Shown here: piece by piece, positions 34,150 to 43,292 of the stretch
How the letters are laid out: each line of letters starts with the position of its first letter
Position numbering within the stretch: the first letter of the stretch is position 1
Assembly (NCBI GenBank): GCA_037693485.1
Contig: CM075352.1
Span: 65,784,001-65,848,000, forward strand
Direction of reading: 5' to 3'
DNA: 64,000 bases
Origin: Kitagawia praeruptora
Lineage: Eukaryota > Streptophyta > Magnoliopsida > Apiales > Apiaceae
Notes under the pieces: model-generated
Database searches by the model: none
What the model was told of the DNA's origin: nothing
Seen by the model: the letters and a program-made list of their open reading frames with translations, nothing else
Made by a program: the position numbers and the translations under genes

Positions 34150-34933
34150 TGTTGAATGCTTTGAAAAATGAGAGAGAAAATGCGGTTTTTGGATGCAGAA
34201 GGTTGAAAGGTTTTTGCAAATGAAAGTGATAGTAGATTAAACGGTAGATTCAGTTTATAAGATGAATCGATTTAACCTGTCTTAATTGAACGTGTGATAA
34301 TGATTTTACCCATTAACTTCACTTGCTATATTACGTGGCAGTTGCTATTAGATCGTGGATTGGTGGATTAAAAATAGATATATATATATATATATATACA
34401 TTAATGTATATATATATATATATCTCTCCACTATCTTTGACAGCAACTTCCCGTGACAGCAACTTTTATTGACAGTAACCTGTGCGCTTTTCTTTCTTTC
34501 TTCTATTATTGACAGCAATTTCTCGTGACAGCAACTTTTATTGACAGTAACCTGTGCGCTAACAACATTTCTGTCAATCAGTTTAATGAGTGACAGTAAG
34601 TTTATCTAACAGTAAACTAAGCGTAAAATCATGCTGTCACTGTTCACACATAACTTAAGTTAAGAACACTTGATTTCTTAAAACCGTATTAAGACATACA
34701 TGTAAAACTATTTTAGCATAGTCATAGCAAGCATGATATCTAAAAATCCTTTTAGCATAGTCATAGCAAACATGATATCTAAAAAATCCTTTTAACATAG
34801 TCATAGCAAACATGATATCTAAAAATCCTTTTAGCATAGTCATAGCAAACATGCTGTCTGAACAAGTAGCACATACCTTGAAAGTTTCTGTCATGAGCTG
34901 CGATTTCTTAGAATTGATAAACCAGTTAGATTA
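34150..34933. other. SIRE-4 spacer between pol and the extra ORF
   Basis: Noncoding. Contains a (TA)n tract with a mirrored centre (34378-34424), a group of TTGACAGTAAC/TGACAGCAACTT words (34435-34630) and a four-copy ~43 bp repeat (34711-34858). It might hold a promoter or splice acceptor for the extra ORF, but no single site stands out. Confidence 0.6.
34711..34858. repeat. About 43 bp direct repeat, four copies
   Basis: TTTTAGCATAGTCATAGCAA followed by (A/G)CATGATATCTAAAAATCC, repeated with one- or two-base differences; period 42-44 bp. Confidence 0.85.
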
Positions 34934-37900
34934 TCATACCTGATTTAGCATTCCTAATTCACTCACCAACCTGGTAAATGTTGCTTCATCCAGTGGCTTG
35001 GTGAATATATCTGCAAGTTGCTTATCTGTTGGAACATAAACCAATTTTACATCTCCCTTTTCAACATGCTCCCTGATGAAATGATGCCTTATATCAATGT
35101 GCTTTGTTCTGGAGTGTTGAACTGGATTGTCTGATATGGCTATGGCACTAGTGTTGTCACAGTAGATAGGAATATTTGACAACTCTAGTCCATAATCCAT
35201 TAATTGATTCTTCATCCAAAGTATTTGTGCACAACAACTTCCAGCTGCAATATATTCAGCTTCTGCAGTTGATGTAGAAACTGAGTGTTGCTTCTTACTG
35301 AACCATGACACCAATCTCCCCCCAAGAAATTGACAGCTTCCTGTAGTACTTTTTCTGTCAATCTTGCAGCCAGCATAGTCTGAATCAGAATATCCAATTA
35401 GATCAAATCCAGTCTCCTTAGGGTACCAAAGACCTAGATTTGGGGTGCCTTTGAGATATCTAAAGATTCTTTTAATTGCAACTAAGTGTGATTCTTTTGG
35501 ATCAACCTGAAACCTTGCACAGAGACATGTAGCAAACATTATGTCTGGCCTGCTTGCTGTTAAGTAAAGCAATGATCCAACCATGCCTCTGTAGGTACTG
35601 GAATCCACTTTCTTGCCTTTAGGATCTAACTCTAATTTGGTGGCTGTTGAGATAGGTGTCTTGGCAGGTGATGAATCTTCTAAGTTAAACTTCTTGAGAA
35701 GTTCTTTGACATACTTAGATTGACAGATGAAGATTCCTTCCTTCTTCTGATAGATTTGAAGACCAAGAAAGAATGCTAATTCTCCCATCATGCTCATTTC
35801 ATACTTGTTTCTCATTAAAGATGAGAACTTTTCACACAATTTTTCGTTTGTTGAGCCAAAGATTATGTCATCAACATATATCTGCACAAGAATGATGTCT
35901 TTGCCATGGTATTTATAGAATAAAGTTTTATCCACCATACCTCTTATAAATTGATTTTCCAGGAGAAAAGTGGATAGTGTGTCATACCAGGCTCTTGGTG
36001 CTTGCTTTAAGCCATATAGAGCCTTGAACAGCTTGTAGACAAAATTATGCAGTTTGTCATTTTCAAATCCAGGAGGCTGTTCAACATACACTTCTTCTTC
36101 TAATTCTCCATTTAGAAAGGCACTTTTGACATCCATTTGAAATACTTTGAATTTGCAGTGTGCAGCAAAGGCTAAGAAAATTCTTATGGCTTCAAGTCTG
36201 GCAACAGGTGCAAATGTTTCATCATAATCTATCCCTTCCTGTTGACAGTAACCTTTGGCCACTAGTCTAGCTTTATTTCTTGTCACATTTCCACTTTCAT
36301 CTATCTTGTTTCTGAAGACCCATTTTGTCTCAATGACTGATTTTCCTCTTGGCCTTGGAACCAGCTTCCAAACATTGTTTCTTTCAAATTTATTGAGCTC
36401 TTCCTGCATGGCCATCACCCAATCAGAATCCAACAATGCTTCTTCAACTATTTTTGGTTCCATTTGAGATAAGAAACATGAAAACATGCTTTCAGCAGAG
36501 ATATTCCTCCTTGTCCTTACACCAGTAGTGGGATCTCCAATAATTAGATTACTGGTATGATCTCTGTTCCACTTTGTTGATTGAGGCAAGCTACTTGTTT
36601 GATGAGATTGTCTTTCATCAATATGAGGATTTGATTCTCCACCATTTTCATTGTTCTGCTCATTTAGCTCAAATTCTCCAGTCTCACAGTCTTGTTGATT
36701 GATGCCTGAAATTGTCTGTGATTGGGCTGAGGTTTGATTCAGATTATGATTATTGACAGATTCTTTCTCATATCCCATTGATTGAGTGAAACTAGGTTCT
36801 TCATCAACATATTCTTCTATTTTCAAGTATCCTTGATTCTCAAATCTTAAGGGTTGCATTTGACCATCCTCATGTAATCCTGGAAACTTGGTTTCATCAA
36901 ACGTGACATTTACACTTTCTTCAATTGTCTTGTGCTCCATGATATAGACTCTGTAGGCAGTCCTTTCTATCCCATATCCCATGAAGATGCCTTCATATGC
37001 TTTAGTATCAAACTTGCCTTTTCTTTCATGGTTATCTTTCATCAAAAAGCACTTGCTTCCAAAAATATGAAAGTACTTGACAGTAGGTTTCTTTCCTGTC
37101 AAAAGATAGTAAGGAGTATTGCCATGAGCCTTGTTGATTAGTGTCCTGTTCTGTGTGTAACAAGCAGTGTTGATGGCTTCTGCCCAGAAATATGTTGGTA
37201 ATTTAGCATTGCTCAACATAGTCCTTGCAGCTTCAATAAGTGTTCTATTTTTCCTTTCTACAACTCCATTTTGCTGTGGAGTTCTTGCAGCAGAGAATTG
37301 TTGAACAATCCCTTGATCTTTGCAGAAGTTTCCAAGTGTAGCATTTCTGAATTCAGTTCCATTGTCACTTCTTAGAAATTGAACTTTTGCTTCAGGGGTC
37401 CTGTCAAATACCCTTATGTGATCAATGATTTCTTGAGCAGCTTCATCTTTTGATTCTAAAAATTTCACCCAAGTGTACCTAGAATAGTCATCTATCATGA
37501 CCAGTGCATATCTTTTTCTGGATAGTGATTGAACATTCACTGGTCCAAAAAGATCCATGTGAATCAACTTGAGTGCTTCAGTGTTAGTGTTGACTTTCTT
37601 TGATTTATGCATTGTTTTCCTCAGTTTTCCCATTTGACAATCTTCACATAGTCCTTCTTGACAGAATTCCTGTTGAGGTAGTCCTCTCACCAATTCCTTC
37701 TTCATTAGCATGTTCATTGTTTTGAAGTTGAGATGGGAAAGTTTCTTGTGCCAAAGCATGCTATCTCCAACACTTGATTTGCTGTAGAAGCAAAATATTC
37801 TTTCCTCATTTGTTGAGTTTAAGTCTGCAACAAATAGGCTTCCTTTCCTTACTCCTTTCAGAGATAGGCTTCTATCCTTCTTGTGGTGGATTGTGCATTC

Positions 37901-38179
37901 CATCATGCCAAAGTTAACTTTGAATCCTTTGTCAGTGAATTGACTAACACTGAGCAGATTATGCTTCAAACCTTCCACAAGAGAGATTTCTTCAATGACA
38001 ACATTTCCAGCTTTTAAACAGCCATATCCCATAGTGTAACCTTTGCTGTTGTCTCCAAAGGTTATTGTTGGGCCAGCCTTCTCAACATATTGTGATAGCA
38101 GGGATATATCACCAGTCATGTGTTTGGAACATCCACTGTCGATTATCCACATGACCTGTTTACCTTTCTTTCCCTGCAA
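34934..38179 (-). CDS. SIRE-4 pol: protease, integrase, RT, RNase H
   Basis: Uninterrupted 1081-codon frame in Ty1/copia order. Protease WIIDSGCSKHMTG near residue 11; pre-integrase zinc segment WHKKLSHLNF...CEDCQMGK; integrase core with Asp (HMDLFGPVN), Asp (RSDNGTEF) and Glu (PQQNGVVERKN); reverse transcriptase with WKLVPRP, ETKWVFRNK, QMDVKSAFLNG and YVDD; RNase H with YSDSDYAG, STAEAEY, CDNTSAI and the terminal KHIDIRHHFIRE...IFTKPL. All catalytic residues are present. It is in frame with gag and separated by one TAA (38192-38194); a CTG/TTG shown as a start is not a real initiator, so expression needs read-through or splicing. Copy appears enzymatically competent. Confidence 0.95.
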   Translation of the reverse strand: MQGKKGKQVMWIIDSGCSKHMTGDISLLSQYVEKAGPTITFGDNSKGYTMGYGCLKAGNVVIEEISLVEGLKHNLLSVSQFTDKGFKVNFGMMECTIHHKKDRSLSLKGVRKGSLFVADLNSTNEERIFCFYSKSSVGDSMLWHKKLSHLNFKTMNMLMKKELVRGLPQQEFCQEGLCEDCQMGKLRKTMHKSKKVNTNTEALKLIHMDLFGPVNVQSLSRKRYALVMIDDYSRYTWVKFLESKDEAAQEIIDHIRVFDRTPEAKVQFLRSDNGTEFRNATLGNFCKDQGIVQQFSAARTPQQNGVVERKNRTLIEAARTMLSNAKLPTYFWAEAINTACYTQNRTLINKAHGNTPYYLLTGKKPTVKYFHIFGSKCFLMKDNHERKGKFDTKAYEGIFMGYGIERTAYRVYIMEHKTIEESVNVTFDETKFPGLHEDGQMQPLRFENQGYLKIEEYVDEEPSFTQSMGYEKESVNNHNLNQTSAQSQTISGINQQDCETGEFELNEQNNENGGESNPHIDERQSHQTSSLPQSTKWNRDHTSNLIIGDPTTGVRTRRNISAESMFSCFLSQMEPKIVEEALLDSDWVMAMQEELNKFERNNVWKLVPRPRGKSVIETKWVFRNKIDESGNVTRNKARLVAKGYCQQEGIDYDETFAPVARLEAIRIFLAFAAHCKFKVFQMDVKSAFLNGELEEEVYVEQPPGFENDKLHNFVYKLFKALYGLKQAPRAWYDTLSTFLLENQFIRGMVDKTLFYKYHGKDIILVQIYVDDIIFGSTNEKLCEKFSSLMRNKYEMSMMGELAFFLGLQIYQKKEGIFICQSKYVKELLKKFNLEDSSPAKTPISTATKLELDPKGKKVDSSTYRGMVGSLLYLTASRPDIMFATCLCARFQVDPKESHLVAIKRIFRYLKGTPNLGLWYPKETGFDLIGYSDSDYAGCKIDRKSTTGSCQFLGGRLVSWFSKKQHSVSTSTAEAEYIAAGSCCAQILWMKNQLMDYGLELSNIPIYCDNTSAIAISDNPVQHSRTKHIDIRHHFIREHVEKGDVKLVYVPTDKQLADIFTKPLDEATFTRLVSELGMLNQV

Positions 38180-38191
38180 GACAGAAAGAGT

Positions 38192-40765
38192 TTAATTTGC
38201 ATTTGGTACCCAAGTCTTGTTGGGTCCTGCATACTCAGTATCATCAGAAACCTTATCAATATTTGAAACAATATTATCAGAAGATGGTTCCTTGACTTCT
38301 TTTATTACCCACTTAGTTTTTGACTTAGACTTTTTCTTAGTGAGAGCAGACTTCTCACTTTCTTTAGTAGATTCAGAAGTCTTTGCAGTTTGCATATAAG
38401 AACATAATTCATTAGATGAAATTTGCAAATTAAAACATGTACTCATGGCAGTAATTTTGCATGGCATACAGTCAATGTTATTACAAACTACCAATTCTCT
38501 TTGCATAATGGGGGTTCTGTGTAAGTTCCCTTTCAACTCTGTTGCATTAGATATGCTACTAGTTGATTTCTTACAAACATGAGTCAAATGATGTGAGGAA
38601 CCACAATTATTGCAAATTTTCCTGGGTGCCTGCTTAACATACGCATAATTATTCTTTTTATCAATGCCTAGCTTCCCATTTCTGTTTTTGGACTTGGAGA
38701 CAACTGTCTTGACAATCTGTTCAGAAGATGCTGTCGAGCTATTTTTGACAGCATCTTTTGTACTTGTTGTCTTGACAGTGGGTTTGAAAGTTACTGTCTT
38801 GGTTGACTTCTTGACAGTATCTTTTGAACACTTGGTTGGGCTGTTTAATACTGTTTCTGTCATAGAATCTTTTTCTTTCTTAGATACACTTTCAACCCTC
38901 TCATCTTCATCACAGAGTTCTTGATTAATAATTAGGGAATTTTCATTAACCTCAAACTCTGTACTTTTGAAGATTGGATTGCTCACATTTTTGAGGATGT
39001 GAGGTCTTACAGTTTTGTTATCATCATTGTTCTGTATAACAGCCTCTTTACCAGGTCTCCTACTATAATCATAGCCTATGCCTATCTTCTTACTTTCAGT
39101 ATGTTTCTCATGATACTCTTGAACTATTTTAGAGGAATTTCTAAATGCCTTTAGCTTAAATTCATTTTCAGAAATTTCTTTTCTTAGATATTCCTCTATC
39201 TCTTTAGCACAGATTAAATCATTTTTTAGTCTTTCGTTTTCCTGAGCTAAAGAATCAATAGAACTGGTCTTAAGCAACAACACATCATTGTTGGATCTGA
39301 GTACTTCATTTTCTTTAGTTAATCTAGCAATTTCTTCATTTGCAGCAGATAAACTAGTATGAATATTAAACATTTCAGTACTCATTTCCTCAATGGTTTG
39401 CTTATAGTCATTTAAAGACATATCTAGTAATACTAGAGATGGTACCTGACTTGTCGAGGTTGATGCTTCTTCATCCTCTCTAGCCATCAAGGCTAGATTC
39501 ACAAATTCCTCTTCTTCTTCATTATCAGATTCATCCCAGCATTTTCCTTCAGCCACATAGGCTTTTCCTTGTCCTTTCTTAAATTGACTTCCAGTTCCTC
39601 TCTCCATTCTTTGTATTTGTTTTGGTCTTTTGCATTCAGTAGCAAAGTGACCAAGTTCATTGCAATTGTAGCATCTAAACTTTGACCTATCTACCATTCC
39701 TATTTTGTATCCACCCTTGGTGCCAGTAGCAGGTTTTGATGAGCTTCCTTGGTTATATTTTGGAAATTGACCTTGAGGCTTATATGGCTTGTTCCTCCTG
39801 AACCTTATATTTTTGAATTTTCTTGCCATAAAAGCCATGGTTGGATTATCCATTTTCTCCATTTCTTCTAGAGTGAAGAATTCTTCATCTTCAACATCTT
39901 CTAGTTGAAGGACAACCTTTTCTTCATCTTCAACCACCTCTTCAATTTTCACAGATGAAAATTGAGGTTGTTGATCATTTTGAATTTGCTCACTTGCTTG
40001 AAAATATGATGGTCCTTGAGCAACTAGAGCACCAGCCATGTTTGCCATCAATCCTTTGGATCCACTTTGTATGGATTTCTTTTGATAATATTTAAGTTCA
40101 TAAGATTTTTGAACTCCATACAATGTTTCAAGAGAAACAGAGTTTAAATCTCTTCCTTCTCTTATGGTTGTTACTCTATGCTCAAGGTATTCTGGAAGAG
40201 TTAGCAGAAACTTGATATTGACTTCCTTCTTTTCATAAAACTTTCCATGAATCTGGAGCTCAGCTATCAGTTTGCTAAATCTTTCAAACATGTGAGTTAA
40301 CTCTTCTCCATGCTTGCCCATAAACGCTTCATATTGTGACACCAGTATTTGTTTTTGATTTTCTCTGACCTCTTCACTTCCTTCACATTACAGTTCTATC
40401 TTTTTCCACATATCCCTGGCAGAGTTGCATGCTATTATATTTCCGCTCATAGCTTTGTCCAGGGTAAGTGCATCTAGTAGAATGAGTTGCAGATGATCAT
40501 CCAGTGCTACCTTTTCTTTTTCTGAGTCATTATACTCAGAAGGCTTCTTAGCAACCCAATGAGCTGGGATTACTACATCATTAACTGTAGCAGATGGAAT
40601 TTCCTTTTGAGGAACGAAGGGGCCATTTTCCAGAATACCTAGGAATAATGGATTCTGAGCTTTGATAAATAACATAATTTTCTTTGTGTTGTAGTTTTCT
40701 TTATCAAAAGCTGGAATCTTGATATTACTTGACCTTTGAATACTTGCCTTTTGGATCTCAGATAT
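38192..40765 (-). pseudogene. SIRE-4 gag with internal stop
   Basis: Capsid/nucleocapsid precursor. The frame begins near 40765, where ATA (40763-40765) is followed by SEIQKASIQRS; the expected ATG may have mutated to ATA. The N-terminal domain (KIPAFDKENYNT, LDALTLDKAMSG, ARDMWKKIEL) ends at TAA 40388-40390, after which the same frame continues (CEGSEEVRENQK...SQYEAFM) for over 700 codons. Two zinc knuckles: CYNCNELGHFATEC and CNNCGSSHHLTHVC. A long Glu/Lys-rich coiled-coil segment lies between them. The single in-frame stop means no full gag from this copy without suppression. TKDAV/SKDTV repeats appear near the C-terminus. Confidence 0.85.
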
Positions 40766-40782
40766 GTGTATTAATCTGATCG

Positions 40783-40794
40783 CTCTGATACCAG
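40783..40794 (-). promoter_or_regulatory. SIRE-4 primer-binding site
   Basis: Minus strand TGGTATCAGAGC, complementary to the 3' end of initiator Met tRNA, one base from the 5' LTR end. Confidence 0.95.
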
Positions 40795-40795
40795 T

Positions 40796-41973
40796 TGTTG
40801 GTCCCGGAATGTATTGCAGAAGGGGGGTTGAATGCAATACTAATAAATTTCAAAAACTATTTCAACAACTTAAATAGAGTTTGTAATTTACTAGTAGAAG
40901 AAATGCAATCACAAGTAATATTTAACAAGATGTTTCACAAAATAATTGTTTTATTTATTTTGCAAAGTTTTGCTACAACCTTGAGAACAAAATAATTCTC
41001 AAGCTTCAAATACTCAAGAGATTACAGTTGTAGAGTCATATTTGTTGTATAAATAGAGTGCTCTATTTATAGTGTGATAGTCTACTGTACTACCACTATC
41101 AGCATGGGTTGTTGAGTTGCTGTTATATTCCTTTTGCAGCTCATTCCATGATTTATTCCCATGTGATCATCACAAAGTAACTTTAAGATACTTTCCACAT
41201 TTGAGCCACCCAGATCTAGCCGTATTCAATTTTATCTGCTCTAGACTTTACAGGTTGTTCCATGTGATCTCTCGAGCTTCAGTTATAGACTTTCCAAGCT
41301 TGCTGTAAAGGTTGAATATTACAACACGCCTGCTTCTTTTGAACATGTACTCTGTCGCTTAATTTGACTTAGAAAATTCCTAAATCAAGCTGATTCTATA
41401 TGACAGTATGTTTGCCACAAAGTTTGCTGTCAATGAATTATGCTTTGGTTGACAGTATGAATTTCCCGCAGAGATTACTGTCAAGGATTGTGCTTTGGTT
41501 GACAGTATGAATTTCCACAGAGATTGCTGTCAAGAATTGTGCTTTGATTGACAGCATGTATTTCCCGCAGAGATTGCTGTCAAGAATTCCAAACTTACTG
41601 TCGCAAACTATATATCAAAGTTACTGTCATCAGAATCTCCGCCAATGTTGCTGTCAAGTTAAACCTTGCTGTCGACTTAATTAAACTTGCTGTCGACTCA
41701 ATTAAACTTGCTGTCGAGCTTTGCAACATGCTGTTTCCTTGTAATCTTACTGTCAATACTTGACAGTAACTTTTATTCCTGCTGTCGAACTTCTGTATTT
41801 CTTGAGGCTTGAACATTATTGAACTTCTTTCAAGAATTACAAATATTACATGACAGTACTTATTTGATTACAGAAATACATTTCAGGCTATGACAGTATG
41901 TTCTACTTAGTAAAACTAAGTATACCAATAAAACTAGTTAAGTTGTCTATTCCATCACCCATAAATCCCAACA
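40796..41973 (-). repeat. SIRE-4 5' LTR
   Basis: 1178 bp. In element orientation: U3 with about 18 CTGTC-type words (41400-41890), a palindromic TATA region at 41048-41071, R/U5, and the U5 hairpin at 40811-40840, ending ...GGGACCAACA beside the primer-binding site. Confidence 0.95.
41048..41071. promoter_or_regulatory. Palindromic TATA region of the SIRE-4 LTR
   Basis: Arms TATAAATAGAG and CTCTATTTATA separated by two bases, so TATAAATA reads on both strands. The same structure is at 28117-28140. In element sense it lies about 900 bp from the LTR start and 250 bp from its end, a sensible U3/R position. Confidence 0.75.
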
Positions 41974-42470
41974 ATTAATTATTGCAAGATTATGTTTAAA
42001 TTAAAAATTAATGTGTTTTAATTAGAAAAGAAATATTATTGATTAAAATTAATTAATGATTGTAAATAAATTATCATTTATGAAATTCGAACTTTGAAAT
42101 TTTATTAAATTAATTTTATCATATAATATATCTAATCATTAGATCTAACGATTCTGATTTTTTTAATTAAAATCTAACGATCATTATTCGTAGTATACAG
42201 ATTTCTATTTTATTTTGTTACTGTTCAAAAGATATGGTGTGATATTTTTGGGTATATATTAATTATTGCAAGATAATGCTTTAAATTAAAAATTAAAGTA
42301 TTTCAATTATAAAATAAATATTATTGATTGAAAGATATAATATTTTAGATGTTTACAAAAAGTAATATCATCATTTAAAAGTAAACATTTTTAATTAAAA
42401 AAGGTTAATAATTGAAATGCTAAGTAATATTATTGATTAATTAATGATTTCTTCATTTAAATCTTTCAGG

Positions 42471-42910
42471 AGTCAATAGATTTAAATGAAGAAATCTTTG
42501 ATGGTGTGTATGCTAAGGATGTTCTACATAGTACAATGCAAGGAAACCTCTTAGTCTTTCAGATTGGCCTTGCAGCAAAGTTTCAGATTGGCCTTGCAGC
42601 AAAGAACAGGTCAGAGGGCCATCTAGCATCCTCTTCTGAAAATTTTAACACGGTCATTGGTAACCTCTCTAATGTCAATATGGACATGGATGGTACTTAA
42701 CTGGAGAAGGGGCAGTAGTATACTTATTCAGAAGACCACTTCAGGATGCTTTTCTATTTTCCTAAATGCCGAGGCAATGTTCAAGCCTAGGCTTCTAGCA
42801 GTAGTCGTTGCTTTGTTTTTGAGTCTGTACCAGGTTCTTCTCAATTTTCCAAGTTGTATTATACCTGGTTTTTCTATTAATAAAATGTCTGTTTATCAAA
42901 AAAAAAATAA
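42471..42910 (+). mobile_element. Retrotransposed fragment with AATAAA and poly(A)
   Basis: About 440 bp ending AATAAAATGTCTGTTTATC followed by ten or more A, a polyadenylation signal 16 bp before an A tail, as in plant LINE 3' ends or processed pseudogenes. It contains a short open stretch (to TAA near 42700) and a perfect 24 bp tandem duplication at about 42556-42603 (TTTCAGATTGGCCTTGCAGC...). The open stretch matches no protein I recognise. Its 5' edge is a 19 bp perfect inverted repeat. Confidence 0.5.
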
Positions 42911-42943
42911 TTGAAAAATATAGTGTAATTTTTTCGGGTGATG

Positions 42944-43292
42944 GCCCAAAATAATCATCTGGGAAATTGGATGGCCCTTTTTACTGACGGGACACGGTAC
43001 ATCGTGTACCGTGATAGGGGGTGTGTTGTGGAGTTGCGTGTTCCGTAACAGGGCATGATACGGAGCTCTGTGTTCCGTAACAGGGCATGATACGGTGGAC
43101 GGTATTCCGTGACAGTGCTGCGCACCCATCTAACACGGTGCACAGTCCACCGTATCATGCTAACACGGAGGACGTAGCTCCGTATCATGCATAATACGGT
43201 ACACGGTGTTCCGCAACACCCTAACACGGAGGACGATTCTCCGTATCCCGTCGGTATTTCGGGCCATTTTTTTCAAAATCAGTATTTTGGGC
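42944..43292. mobile_element. Foldback element of ACGG...CCGT modules
   Basis: GC-rich island in AT-rich DNA. Outer arms GCCCAAAATA...GACGGG (42944 on) and mirrored CCCGTC...TATTTTGGGC (to 43292) pair over about 160 bp with gaps. Inside are exact inverted pairs GCATGATACGGTGGAC/GTCCACCGTATCATGC and GATACGGAGCT/AGCTCCGTATC, and about seven smaller units of ACGG(T/A)...CCGT. No ORF of note; no target duplication found. Confidence 0.6.

Larger units (their letters stand above)
27865..41973 (-). mobile_element. SIRE-4: complete SIRE/Maximus-type Ty1/copia element
   Basis: 14,109 bp, minus strand: 5' LTR 41973-40796, Met-tRNA primer site, gag, pol, about 0.8 kb repeat-bearing spacer, a very long extra ORF region (34149-29219), polypurine tract, 3' LTR 29042-27865. 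It is flanked by the perfect 5 bp duplication ATTAA (27860-27864 and 41974-41978). The two LTRs are both 1178 bp and differ at six positions by direct reading (99.5% identity), so the insertion is recent. Pol is open throughout, but gag has one stop and the extra ORF has several breaks, so this copy is probably not autonomous. Confidence 0.95.
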
